The position numbers and the translations under genes were made by a program. From positions 3,992,828-4,056,827 of the forward strand of contig NZ_CP039865.1 of the NCBI RefSeq assembly GCF_005160265.1: 64,000 nucleotides of DNA, written 5' to 3'. The notes under the pieces are model-generated. The model did not search any database and was not told where the DNA came from. It saw only the letters and a list, made by a program, of their open reading frames with translations. Numbering within the stretch: position 1 is the first letter of the stretch; each line of letters begins with the position of its first letter. This document shows, piece after piece, positions 39,221 through 47,356 of the stretch. The stretch comes from Phreatobacter aquaticus (GTDB lineage Bacteria > Pseudomonadota > Alphaproteobacteria > Rhizobiales > Phreatobacteraceae).

Positions 39221-39670
39221 TCACCTGTCCGGCGGGATCGAATAGGTTCCCGTCGCATGGGCCACGAGATCGTCGGGCGCGCCATCCGACCAGATCGCCA
39301 CCTCGCCCACCGCCAGCCGGCGGCCGAGCTTGATCAGCCGGCATTCGGCGATGAGGTCCTTCTGCTCCGGCTTCTTCAGGAAATTGACGTTGAGATTGGT
39401 GGTCACCGCCAGCGCCACCGGCCCGATGGAGGCGAGGATCGCCACATAGAGCCCGGTATCGGCGAGCGTCATCATGGTGGGACCGGAAATCGTGCCGCCA
39501 GGGCGAAGCTGGCTGTGGTGATAGCGGCAGCGCATGCGCGCGAAGCGATGGGCCACCGCCTCCACCACATAGATATTGGCGGCGCCGAACACCTGCGGGA
39601 ACTCGCGTTCGAGAAAGCTCTCCATCTCGACGGCGGTCATTTTCGGGGGGATTGTCGTCATGTCGGACAT
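39221..39670 (-). CDS. PaaI family (hotdog-fold) thioesterase
   Basis: 149 aa hotdog-fold protein. LRPGGTISGPTMMTLADTGLYVAI holds the acidic catalytic region of PaaI-type acyl-CoA thioesterases, followed by VTTNLNVNFLKKPEQKDLIAE. Start is uncertain: ATG 39670 used; ATG 39661 or GTG 39676 are also in frame and no SD decides. Divergent from the enoyl-CoA hydratase gene (84 bp), which fits a shared CoA-thioester theme. Confidence 0.88.
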   Translation of the reverse strand: MSDMTTIPPKMTAVEMESFLEREFPQVFGAANIYVVEAVAHRFARMRCRYHHSQLRPGGTISGPTMMTLADTGLYVAILASIGPVALAVTTNLNVNFLKKPEQKDLIAECRLIKLGRRLAVGEVAIWSDGAPDDLVAHATGTYSIPPDR

Positions 39671-39754
39671 CGGCACCGGATTCGGCTGGCCGCCGTTCGG
39701 CTGCCTTGAAGCGCCGACGATAGCGGGCCAAGGTCGCGCCCGTCCCTCTTGCGA

Positions 39755-40594
39755 ATGACGGATGTCATGTCCCCTGCCCCTGCTGTCCCTCTGGCCGCCG
39801 CCAAGCCGGCTCCTTTGACCCGCGTCGACGATGCCGGCGTCACGACGCTGACGCTCGATGATCCCTCAAGCCGCAACAGCCTGTCGGAGGAGATGCTGGC
39901 GGCGCTGGGCGAGACGTTTCGCGCCATCGCAGCCGACCGCTCGGTGCGCGCCGTCGTGCTCGCCGCCACGGGCCCGGTCTTCTCGTCCGGCCACAATCTG
40001 AAGCAGATGACCGCCCGCCGCGCCGATGCCGATCGGGGTCGCGCCTATTTCGCTCAAGTCATGGACGCCTGCGCCGCCGTCATGCAGCAGATCGTGGCGC
40101 TCCCCCAGCCGGTGATCGCCGCCGTCCAGGGCACCGCGACCGCCGCCGGCTGCCAGCTGGTCGCGACTTGCGATCTCGCGGTCGCCTCCGCGAAGGCGCA
40201 GTTCTGCACGCCCGGCGTCCATATCGGCCTGTTCTGCTCGACCCCCATGGTGGCCCTGTCCCGCAATGTCACGCCCAAGCACGCGATGGAAATGCTGCTG
40301 CTGGGCGAGATGGTGCCGGCCGACGAAGCTTTCCGCATGGGCCTCATCAACCGCGTCGTGCCGGCCGGCGAGGAACTGGCGGCGGCGCAAAGCCTCGCTC
40401 GCACCATCGCGTCGAAATCGACACTGACCGTCGCGACGGGAAAGAAGACCTTCTATGCCCAGCGCGAGATGGCGCTCGGCGATGCCTATCGCTATGCCGC
40501 CGCCGTGATGGTCGACAACATGCTGGCCCGCGACGCCGAGGAAGGCATCGCCGCCACCATCGAGAAGCGCCCGGCGCACTGGGAGGACCGGTGA
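39755..40594 (+). CDS. Enoyl-CoA hydratase/isomerase family protein
   Basis: 279 aa crotonase-fold enzyme. Oxyanion segments FSSGHNLKQM (about residues 71-80) and VQGTATAAGCQLVATCDLAVA are conserved, the latter with the ECHDC3-like GCQLV form rather than GGG. The second catalytic Glu of true hydratases is not evident, so reaction is open. Its stop overlaps the GTG start of the CoA-binding gene. Confidence 0.9.
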   Translation: MTDVMSPAPAVPLAAAKPAPLTRVDDAGVTTLTLDDPSSRNSLSEEMLAALGETFRAIAADRSVRAVVLAATGPVFSSGHNLKQMTARRADADRGRAYFAQVMDACAAVMQQIVALPQPVIAAVQGTATAAGCQLVATCDLAVASAKAQFCTPGVHIGLFCSTPMVALSRNVTPKHAMEMLLLGEMVPADEAFRMGLINRVVPAGEELAAAQSLARTIASKSTLTVATGKKTFYAQREMALGDAYRYAAAVMVDNMLARDAEEGIAATIEKRPAHWEDR

Positions 40595-41142
40595 ACCACG
40601 ACAGCTATTCCAACGATTACATCCGAGGCATCCTCTCTTCAGTGAAGACCGTGGCGATGATCGGCGCCTCGGCCAACGAGGCCCGCCCGAGCTTCTTCGT
40701 GCTGAAATACCTGCTCGACCGTGGCTATCGCGTCTTCCCGATCAATCCCGGACAGGCGGGGCGCGAGGTGCTGGGCTGCACGTTTCTCGCTTCCCTGAAG
40801 GACGTGCCGGAGCCGATCGACATGGTCGACATCTTCCGCAACTCGGAGGCTGCCGGCGCGGTGGTCGACGAGGCGCTGGCGCTCTCGCCGCTTCCGAAGG
40901 TGATCTGGATGCAGCTCACAGTGCGCAACGATGAGGCCGCCGCCCGCGCCGAAGCCGCCGGCATCAAGGTCGTCATGGACCGCTGCCCGAAGATCGAGCT
41001 CGGGCGCCTCTCGTCGGAAATCGCCTGGATGGGCGTCAACTCGCGCACCATCTCGTCGAAGCGCGCACCGCAGCTCAAGGAAGGAAAGTTCCAGAAACTG
41101 GGCCTCAGACCGACCTTTGGTTCCAGAAAAGCGGACGAGTAG
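40591..41142 (+). CDS. CoA-binding domain protein
   Basis: 183 aa, a single Rossmann-like CoA-binding domain (as in succinyl-CoA synthetase alpha): VKTVAMIGASANEARPSFFVLKYL, YRVFPINPGQAGREVLG, and IKVVMDRCPKIELGRL. GTG start at 40591 overlaps the preceding TGA. Coupled to an enoyl-CoA hydratase, so it may sense or carry acyl-CoA; otherwise an acyl-CoA-sensing role is speculation. Confidence 0.9.
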   Translation: MNHDSYSNDYIRGILSSVKTVAMIGASANEARPSFFVLKYLLDRGYRVFPINPGQAGREVLGCTFLASLKDVPEPIDMVDIFRNSEAAGAVVDEALALSPLPKVIWMQLTVRNDEAAARAEAAGIKVVMDRCPKIELGRLSSEIAWMGVNSRTISSKRAPQLKEGKFQKLGLRPTFGSRKADE

Positions 41143-41156
41143 AAAATCCTATTCGC

Positions 41157-41185
41157 TTGACGAGCAACCGTATCGTTCTTTAAAA
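41157..41185 (+). promoter_or_regulatory. Promoter of metY
   Basis: TTGACG (41157-41162), 17-bp spacer, TTAAAA (41180-41185). The start near 41192 leaves a 47-nt leader. The palindrome below starts within the -10 and covers the start site. Confidence 0.7.
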
Positions 41186-41201
41186 CGAACAGACTGTTCG
41201 T
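41185..41201. promoter_or_regulatory. Palindromic operator overlapping the metY promoter
   Basis: ACGAACA-GAC-TGTTCGT is a perfect 7-bp inverted repeat with a 3-bp centre, beginning at the last base of the -10 and covering +1. Position suggests direct repression. The shape suits a TetR- or ArsR-type dimer; no regulator gene is adjacent, and I saw no SAM-II aptamer sequence. Confidence 0.65.
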
Positions 41202-41238
41202 AAAAAAGTCGCCGATCAGCCGGCGCCAGGAGGAAACC

Positions 41239-42522
41239 ATGTCCGACCGCGTTCCCGGCTTTTCGACGCTGGCCATCCATGCCGGCGCCCAGCCCGATCC
41301 GACCACCGGCGCCCGCGCCACGCCGATCTACCAGACCTCGTCCTTCGTCTTCGACGATGTCGATCACGCGGCCGCGCTGTTCGGCCTTCAGGCCTTCGGC
41401 AACATCTATACCCGCATCGGCAACCCGACCAATGCCGTTCTGGAAGAGCGCGTGGCAGCGCTTGAGGGCGGCACGGCGGCGCTGGCGGTGGCCTCAGGCC
41501 ATGCCGCCGAATTCCTGGTCATGCATGCCCTGATGCAGCCAGGCGACGAGTTCGTCGCCTCGAAGAAGCTCTATGGCGGCTCGATCAACCAGTTCAACCA
41601 TTCCTACAAGAACTTCGACTGGCGCGTGGTCTGGGCCGATCCGGACGATGTCGCGAGTTTCGAGGCCGCGATCACGCCGAAGACCAAGGCGATCTTCATC
41701 GAGAGCATCGCCAATCCGGCGGGCTCGATCACCGATATCGCGGCCATTGCGGCGATCGCCAAGCGCCACGGCATCCCGCTGATCGTCGACAACACGCTGG
41801 CCTCGCCCTATCTGATCCGCCCGTTCGAGCACGGCGCCGACATCATCGTCCATTCCGCCACCAAGTTCCTCGGTGGCCACGGCAATTCGATCGCCGGCAT
41901 CATCGTCGATGGCGGCACGTTCGACTGGTCGAAGTCCGGCCGCTATCCCATGCTGTCGGCGCCGCGCCCGGAATATGGCGGCATCGTCCTGCACGAGACC
42001 TTCGGCAATTTCGCCTTTGCCATCGCCTGCCGGGTTCTGGGCCTGCGCGATCTCGGGCCCGCGCTCTCGCCGTTCAACGCCTTCATGATCCTCACCGGCA
42101 TCGAGACCCTGCCACTTCGCATGAAGCAGCACTGCGGCAATGCGCTGAAGGTGGCGGAATGGCTGTCGAAGCACCCGAAGGTCGAGTGGGTCAACTATCC
42201 GGGCCTGCCTGGCCATGCGCAACACGCGCTGGCGCAGAAATATTGCCCGAATGGCGCAGGCGCCGTCTTCACATTCGGCCTCAAGGGCGGCTATGAGGCC
42301 GGCGTGAAGCTCGTCTCCGAGGTGAAGCTGTTCTCCCACCTCGCCAATGTCGGCGACACCCGCTCGCTGATCATCCACCCGGCCTCCACCACGCACCGGC
42401 AGATCTCGGACGACCAGAAGCGCGCCTCGGGCGCTGGGCCGGAAGTGGTACGCCTGTCGATCGGCATCGAGGATTCAGACGACATCATCGCCGATCTCGA
42501 GGAATCGCTCGCGGCGGTGTGA
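41239..42522 (+). CDS. metY: O-acetylhomoserine aminocarboxypropyltransferase (homocysteine synthase)
   Basis: PLP enzyme making homocysteine from O-acetylhomoserine and sulfide. 427 aa. Family sequence includes [25 protein letters not shown], the PLP-site [12 protein letters not shown], and the lysine in [13 protein letters not shown]. At about 427 aa and with YNSF-like [14 protein letters not shown] it fits MetY rather than MetB or MetZ. GGAGGAAACC precedes the ATG. Single gene behind its own regulated promoter. Confidence 0.95.
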   Translation: MSDRVPGFSTLAIHAGAQPDPTTGARATPIYQTSSFVFDDVDHAAALFGLQAFGNIYTRIGNPTNAVLEERVAALEGGTAALAVASGHAAEFLVMHALMQPGDEFVASKKLYGGSINQFNHSYKNFDWRVVWADPDDVASFEAAITPKTKAIFIESIANPAGSITDIAAIAAIAKRHGIPLIVDNTLASPYLIRPFEHGADIIVHSATKFLGGHGNSIAGIIVDGGTFDWSKSGRYPMLSAPRPEYGGIVLHETFGNFAFAIACRVLGLRDLGPALSPFNAFMILTGIETLPLRMKQHCGNALKVAEWLSKHPKVEWVNYPGLPGHAQHALAQKYCPNGAGAVFTFGLKGGYEAGVKLVSEVKLFSHLANVGDTRSLIIHPASTTHRQISDDQKRASGAGPEVVRLSIGIEDSDDIIADLEESLAAV

Positions 42523-42569
42523 GGTTTCGAGGAATTGCGTGCGAGCGCACCAGCAAGGCCGGGCTGATC

Positions 42570-42747
42570 TTCACCTCTCCCCGTTGGGGAGAGGTCGGCG
42601 CTTGCATAGCGAGAGGCGAACGCATCTCGCGTTCGCTCGATGCTATGGGCGCCGGGTGAGGGGGCGAGTTGATGCCGGAGAGAGTGATCCCCCTCTCCCG
42701 CCCTCGGCTACGCCTCGGTCGACCTCTCCCCAACGGGGCGAGGTGAA
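42570..42747. repeat. Intergenic inverted repeat, TTCACCTCTCCCC family, copy 1
   Basis: 28-nt arms at 42570-42597 and 42720-42747 (TTCACCTCTCCCCGTTGGGG... and its complement, one mismatch), 122 nt apart, with GGGTGAGGGGGCGAG between. Each arm is itself a small palindrome (CCTCTCCCC/GGGGAGAGG). A second copy is at 51114-51251. Between metY and ctaA, which converge. Confidence 0.85.
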
Positions 42748-42813
42748 GCATTCCGCTTCCGGTACGCGTGCGCTACCTCGATCAACAGCTTGATCATCGG
42801 CTGCGAGGACGCC

Positions 42814-43902
42814 CTATTCAGCCGGAACCGGCCGCACGAAACGGCTGGGCTCCACAGCCCCGCCTCCCCGCGTCGCGCCGTGCATATGCGCGACCGCATG
42901 ACCAAGCACCAGCAGCGCGAAGCCCTGGTGCAGCAGACCCGCCCAGAGCGGCACGACCAGCATGAGCGTCGCGATCCCGATTACCGCCTGCGCCACGACC
43001 AGCCCGAACAGGACCACCGCCCCCTTGGCGAAGGCCGATCCGCGGGCCGTCCACATGTGCCAGAAGGCCAGCGCCAGCAGCCCATAGGCGACGAGCCGGT
43101 GGTTGAACTGGGTCAGCGCCAGCGAGTCGATGAAGGCCTCCGCAATTGTCGGCCGGTCGAACAGGATCCCGGCCGGCGGAATGAGGCTGCCATCCATCAG
43201 CGGCCAATCGTTGAAGCGCAGACCCGCCCGATTGCCCGCCACCAGCGCGCCCAGCATGATCTGCACGAGAATGGTGACGAACAGCGCGATCGCCCCTGCT
43301 CTGACAATTGGCGGGGCGGTCTCACGTGCGCGGGGGGGCATCAGTCTCAGCGCCACCCAGAGCAGCGCGCACAGGATCAGGCAGGCGAGCACCAGATGCG
43401 TCATCAGCTTGACCGGGGCCACCGCCACCATGCCCGGCTTGAGGCCGGATGCCACCATGATCCAGCCGACCAGTCCCTGAAGGCCGATCATCAGGCCGAT
43501 GCCGAAGGTCACAGCCGCGAGCCGGCCACGGAGCCAGCCTCGCGCCACGAAGAACAGCCAGGGCAGCAGCATCGCAGCCCCGATCAGCCGCCCGAGGAAC
43601 CGATGGCCCCATTCCCACCAGAAGATGAACTGGAAATCAGCCAGGCTCATGCCCTGGTTGATCGCCTGATATTGCGGGCTTGCCCGGTATTTGGCGAATT
43701 CCTCCAGCCAATGGGCATGGCTGAGCGGCGGCAGAGAGCCCGTCACCGGCTTCCATTCGGTGATCGACAGGCCGGAATCGGTCAGCCGCGTGGCGCCACC
43801 GACCACCACCATGACGAAGACCAGGGCTGCGACAGCGAGGAGCCAGATCCGGATGGCCCGATCATGGTTCGCCGCGGCAGAAAGACTGGAACCGGCCGTC
43901 AT
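42814..43902 (-). CDS. ctaA: Heme A synthase
   Basis: COX15/CtaA family, converting haem O to haem A for cytochrome aa3 oxidase. 362 aa, eight transmembrane helices; VVVGGATRLTDSGLSITEWKPV in the first loop, EFAKYRASPQYQ, the conserved histidines in WWEWGHRFLGRL and MTHLVLA, and NHRLVAY and LHQGFALLVLGHAV in the second half. ATG 43902 gives the family start; the longer frame is not conserved. Implies a haem A oxidase elsewhere. Confidence 0.96.
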   Translation of the reverse strand: MTAGSSLSAAANHDRAIRIWLLAVAALVFVMVVVGGATRLTDSGLSITEWKPVTGSLPPLSHAHWLEEFAKYRASPQYQAINQGMSLADFQFIFWWEWGHRFLGRLIGAAMLLPWLFFVARGWLRGRLAAVTFGIGLMIGLQGLVGWIMVASGLKPGMVAVAPVKLMTHLVLACLILCALLWVALRLMPPRARETAPPIVRAGAIALFVTILVQIMLGALVAGNRAGLRFNDWPLMDGSLIPPAGILFDRPTIAEAFIDSLALTQFNHRLVAYGLLALAFWHMWTARGSAFAKGAVVLFGLVVAQAVIGIATLMLVVPLWAGLLHQGFALLVLGHAVAHMHGATRGGGAVEPSRFVRPVPAE

Positions 43903-43996
43903 GCGGCAATCCCTCGGCTTGTGAAGCACATGGGCGGAGAGATATAGACCAGCCCGGTGCCCGGCAAGGCGGCATCCTGTCCACGGAAATGGTCCC

Positions 43997-44215
43997 ATGC
44001 GCATTCGCACCCGCAAGCTGATCGGCACGTTCCTCCTGATCGGTTGGGTGATCTTCTATGCGCTGATGGTGATGGCCACGATGTACAAGCCGGCGCGCGC
44101 CTTCGGCCTGATCGGCGAGCCGCTGTTCTACGCTCTGGCTGGTTTTGCCTGGATCCCGGTCGCCATGCTGATCATCTGGTGGATGGCACGCCCGGATCCC
44201 CAGGACGCCGCCTGA
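43997..44215 (+). CDS. DUF2842 membrane protein
   Basis: 72 aa with two transmembrane helices (IGTFLLIGWVIFYALMVMATM and LFYALAGFAWIPVAMLIIWWM). It matches the alphaproteobacterial DUF2842 family, RKLIGTFLLIGWVIFY start. Function unknown. Divergent from ctaA and 30 bp before panC. Confidence 0.88.
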   Translation: MRIRTRKLIGTFLLIGWVIFYALMVMATMYKPARAFGLIGEPLFYALAGFAWIPVAMLIIWWMARPDPQDAA

Positions 44216-44245
44216 CACGCCCCTGATCAACCAAGGAGGCCGAAA

Positions 44246-45094
44246 ATGGCCCATCCCGCTCCGACCATCGTTCGCGATGTCGCATCCCTGCGCGCGCTGA
44301 CCGCGATCTACCGGGCGGAAGGGCGGCCGGTGGCGCTGGTGCCGACCATGGGCGCGCTGCACGCCGGCCACGTGTCGCTTGTGAGCATGGCCCAAGCGCG
44401 CGGCGCGCGGGTCATTGTCTCGATTTTCGTCAACCCGACGCAATTCGGACCGAGCGAGGATTTCTCCAAATATCCCCGAACGTTCGACAGCGATCTTGCC
44501 AAGCTGGCCGAGGCCGGCGCCGACGCCGTCTATGCCCCAACCGTTGAGATCATGTACCCGCCGGGCGCCGCAACGATTGTGAAGGTGGCCGGCCCTGCGA
44601 CCGCCGGGCTGGACGACGTGTCGCGCCCATTCCACTTCGACGGCGTCGCCACCATCGTGGCAAAACTGTTCACGCAAGCCAGGCCGGATCTGGCCATTTT
44701 CGGCGAGAAGGACTTCCAGCAGCTCGCCGTTGTCAGGCGCATGGCGGCCGACCTCGATCTCGGCGTCGACGTGATCGGGGCACCCACCCTGCGCGATCCC
44801 GACGGCCTCGCCCTGTCGTCGCGCAATGTCTACCTGACGCCGTCCGACCGTGCGATCGCACCCGCCCTCCACCGGGTGATGCAGGAGGCGGCGGCCGCGA
44901 TCCGTTCGGGAACGGACGCAGAGGCGGCGCTGGAGACAGCGCGCACAGCGATCCGGTCCGCCGGTTTCGTACTCGACTATCTGGAACTGCGCGATGCCGC
45001 CGATCTCGGCATGCCCCGGCCGGATGAGCCCATGCGCCTGCTGGTGGCGGCCACGCTCGGCGAGACACGGCTGATCGACAACATCGCGGTGTGA
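44246..45094 (+). CDS. panC: Pantothenate synthetase (pantoate-beta-alanine ligase)
   Basis: Forms pantothenate from pantoate, beta-alanine and ATP, for CoA synthesis. 282 aa. ATP site LVPTMGALHAGHVSLV (HxGH), FVNPTQFGPSEDFSKYPR, FGEKDFQQLAVVRRM and the KMSKS-like DPDGLALSSRNVYL. AAGGAGG precedes the ATG. panB is not in the window, so the pathway is split. Confidence 0.98.
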   Translation: MAHPAPTIVRDVASLRALTAIYRAEGRPVALVPTMGALHAGHVSLVSMAQARGARVIVSIFVNPTQFGPSEDFSKYPRTFDSDLAKLAEAGADAVYAPTVEIMYPPGAATIVKVAGPATAGLDDVSRPFHFDGVATIVAKLFTQARPDLAIFGEKDFQQLAVVRRMAADLDLGVDVIGAPTLRDPDGLALSSRNVYLTPSDRAIAPALHRVMQEAAAAIRSGTDAEAALETARTAIRSAGFVLDYLELRDAADLGMPRPDEPMRLLVAATLGETRLIDNIAV

Positions 45095-45222
45095 TCGGCA
45101 GAGGCAGAAACGAATCCGGGATTAGGGACTTGGAATGGCTTCCGGATTCGGAGTGTGAAGGTCTGAACCAGCCGATCTCCGCCGCTGGCGACTGATAAGC
45201 TTGAATGCCCCCGCACGCGCGA

Positions 45223-45336
45223 CGTCACCCCCGGGGAGGCCGCAGGCCGAGGGAAGGGGGTCCAGGAAATGGATGGTTTGGAACCAGGAAGGGAAGTCTG
45301 GATCCCCTTCCCTCGCTTCGCTCGCCGGGGATGACG
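45223..45336. repeat. Intergenic inverted repeat, CGTCACCCCCGGGGAGG family
   Basis: Arms CGTCACCCCCGGGGAGG... and ...CCGGGGATGACG flank GAGGGAAGGGGGTCCA and its complement TGGATCCCCTTCCCTC. Only one copy in this window; it is a common Rhizobiales intergenic pattern. It lies 128 bp downstream of panC. Confidence 0.75.
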
Positions 45337-45382
45337 TTCAGAGCAATGGGCGCCGATGCCGCTGACGGAAACGCCCACAAAT

Positions 45383-45477
45383 CGTCATGCCCGCCCTTGT
45401 GGCGGGCATCCACGCCTTTCATCTCCGCGGGTCGGCAGCAGAAGTCGTGGATGGCCGGGACAAGCCCGGCCATGACG
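45383..45477. repeat. Intergenic inverted repeat, CGTCATGCCCGCC family, copy 1
   Basis: Arms CGTCATGCCCGCCCTTGTGG... and ...CAAGCCCGGCCATGACG, each with an internal palindrome (GCCCGCC-GGCGGGC; GGCCGGG-CCCGGCC), around a variable centre. Further copies at 50980-51068 and 52077-52169. Confidence 0.88.
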
Positions 45478-45519
45478 GATGCATGAGACCTCAAGCTGTC
45501 GCGCTGCGATCGCTTCAGC

Positions 45520-45933
45520 TCAGAGCAACCCCAGCTCCGCCAATTGCGTCGCGAGCTCCGGCGGCATGCCCTTGGTTTGGCCGGTCCCGAGATCGGGCGG
45601 CGCATCCTTGGTCTCGAAATAGCGCCAGCCCTGGAACGGGCCCCGGCGGCGCGGCTCGGTGCGCACGATCACCGGCTCGAGCAAAAGGTCGCAGCGCGAA
45701 ATCCCCTCGTCATCGGTAAACGGGCGAATGCCGATGAGCCGCTGACGGCACAGGATCTGCCCCTTGATCACCCAATAGAGCGAGCCCTCGCCGATCAGTT
45801 CATCGGCTCTTTTGGGCTGCATCCGGGTCGTATGGACCTGTTCGCCATAGGTCTTGATGCGCCAGTCGACCCATTGCTGGAGATCGTCGATCGAATCCGC
45901 ACCGACACAGAGCTTGATGAGATTGAGTGCCAT
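45520..45933 (-). CDS. DUF1489 family protein
   Basis: 137 aa. MALNLIKLCVGADSIDDLQQWV at the start, YGEQVHTTRMQPKRADELI, and LYWVIKGQILCRQRLIGI are the conserved parts of this alphaproteobacterial family of unknown function, probably a small soluble nucleic-acid-related protein by composition. I used ATG 45933, which matches the family; ATG 45942 would add three residues. Confidence 0.9.
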   Translation of the reverse strand: MALNLIKLCVGADSIDDLQQWVDWRIKTYGEQVHTTRMQPKRADELIGEGSLYWVIKGQILCRQRLIGIRPFTDDEGISRCDLLLEPVIVRTEPRRRGPFQGWRYFETKDAPPDLGTGQTKGMPPELATQLAELGLL

Positions 45934-45980
45934 GGGCGGCATTCTAGACCGGCCGGCCGCTGAGCCGAAGGCCCGGACGC

Positions 45981-46361
45981 CTATCTGCTGGGGACAACGG
46001 GCGGCACGGTGAAACCCAGATTCATGCAGGTATTGGTGCGGTAGAACTCGCCGTCGCGCTTGGCCGCGATGATCACCCGCTGTCCAATGTCGAAACGCAC
46101 GCCGCAGGTTGCCGCATCGGCCGGCGTCACCACCATCGCCGACATCATGTAGGGCCCCTTGATCATCCGGTTGACCTGGATCGACACCTGCGTCTCGCGG
46201 CGGGCGCGCACCACATTCTCCACCACGCCCTCGACCACGATATCGGCCTCACGCTCGATATCGCCCTGCCGGAATTGCGGAAAGCACTGGCAGGTCTGGG
46301 CCATGGCCGGTCCGGCAGACAGGACGGCGACGGTTGCGAGCGCGAGGATCCGGACCATCAC
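45981..46361 (-). CDS. Secreted TIMP/NTR-like protein
   Basis: 126 aa with a signal peptide cut near AMAQ-T. The mature protein starts TCQCFPQF (C24, C26), continues ADIVVEGVVENVV, then RMIKGPYMMSAMVVTP, CGVRFDIGQRVIIAAKRD and TNTCMNLG. This order (CxC, AD-x-V-x-G-x-V, KG, CG-x-x-F, G-x-x-x-x-x-A, C) is what I know from bacterial TIMP-like/NTR proteins. It overlaps the NHL gene by ATGA and is last in the pair. Role unknown; assignment by pattern only. Confidence 0.6.
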   Translation of the reverse strand: MMVRILALATVAVLSAGPAMAQTCQCFPQFRQGDIEREADIVVEGVVENVVRARRETQVSIQVNRMIKGPYMMSAMVVTPADAATCGVRFDIGQRVIIAAKRDGEFYRTNTCMNLGFTVPPVVPSR

Positions 46362-47332
46362 GTGGCTTGCTCCCTGACTCGCGTGAATTTCTGGAACCGC
46401 CGGATCACCTCAGGCTTCGGCGTCTCGGGGAAGACGGCCGCCCAGTCGGTGGCCGCGACCTCGCCGACATACATGTCGCCCCTGGAATCGAGCGCGATGG
46501 CATGGGGCGAGACGAACTGGCCGGGGCCGGTTCCGGCGCCCTCGCCCCGATCGAGGCGGGACACGAGCTGGCTCTTCTGATCGAGGATGCTGATCCGCGC
46601 GCCAAGATTGGGCGTCGTCCGGTTCACCGGCTGATAGGCCTTGAGCTCGCCGACGATGCAATGCGGACAGGGGCCGGGCGTGATGGCGAGGCCGCTCGGC
46701 CTGTGCATGTTGTTGATCTGCGCCTGATAGCGGCCGTTCCCGTCGAAGATCTGCACGCGGTGGTTCTCGCGGTCGGCGACATAGACGAAGCCATCAGCAT
46801 CGCAGCAGATATTGTGCGGCAGGTTGAACTCGCCCGGACCCGTGCCCGGCCTGCCCCAGCTCATCAGATGGCGGCCGGCGGGATCGTACTTGTGGACCAC
46901 CGCATTGCCATAGCCGTCGGAGACGTAGATGTCGCCATTCGGGGCGAGCGCCGTATGGGTGCAGCGGCAGAACGGCTGGCCGCTCATCGGCACCGCGGGC
47001 TTGCCCGGCTCGCCGATTGTGAGCAGAAGCCGCCCGTCGAGCGAGAACTTGCGCACCGTGTGGTCGCCATTGTCGGTGAGATAGATCGCCTGGTCGGCCC
47101 CGATATGGGCGCCATGGGCATTGGTGAAGACGCCATGGCCCCAGGAGGTGACGAAGGAGCCATCGGCCTCCAGCACGACGACCGGATGATCGCCGCGGTT
47201 GAACAGATAGGCGCGATCCCGGCCATCGACCGCGATGCCGGCGACGTCGCCGAGCACGATGCCATCCGGCAGCTTGGCCCAGTCCGGCGCCGCGCGGAAC
47301 GTGTAGTCGCCCTGGCCCAGGTTCTCCGTCAC
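46358..47332 (-). CDS. NHL-repeat beta-propeller protein (peptidylglycine alpha-hydroxyglycine lyase-like)
   Basis: 324 aa. About six NHL-type blades: GIAVDGRDRAYLFNRGDHPVVVLEADG, HIGADQAIYLTDNGDHTVRKFS, ALAPNGDIYVSDGYGNAVVHKYD, CCDADGFVYVADRENHRVQIFD and IALDSRGDMYVGEV. The fold and CRCTH motif recall PAL-type enzymes, but catalytic assignment is uncertain. No signal peptide. It starts 24 bp after the mccA stop and is joined to the TIMP-like gene by ATGA. Confidence 0.82.
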   Translation of the reverse strand: MTENLGQGDYTFRAAPDWAKLPDGIVLGDVAGIAVDGRDRAYLFNRGDHPVVVLEADGSFVTSWGHGVFTNAHGAHIGADQAIYLTDNGDHTVRKFSLDGRLLLTIGEPGKPAVPMSGQPFCRCTHTALAPNGDIYVSDGYGNAVVHKYDPAGRHLMSWGRPGTGPGEFNLPHNICCDADGFVYVADRENHRVQIFDGNGRYQAQINNMHRPSGLAITPGPCPHCIVGELKAYQPVNRTTPNLGARISILDQKSQLVSRLDRGEGAGTGPGQFVSPHAIALDSRGDMYVGEVAATDWAAVFPETPKPEVIRRFQKFTRVREQAT

Positions 47333-47356
47333 GGCCGCCTCCAGCGGTTCCAGATG

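Noticed and set aside
41143-41238. SAM-II riboswitch before metY
   Set aside because: The conserved aptamer core is not present; a promoter with an operator palindrome explains the region better.
45223-45477. Two adjacent repeats as a CRISPR-like array
   Set aside because: The elements are unrelated inverted repeats, not regularly spaced direct repeats.
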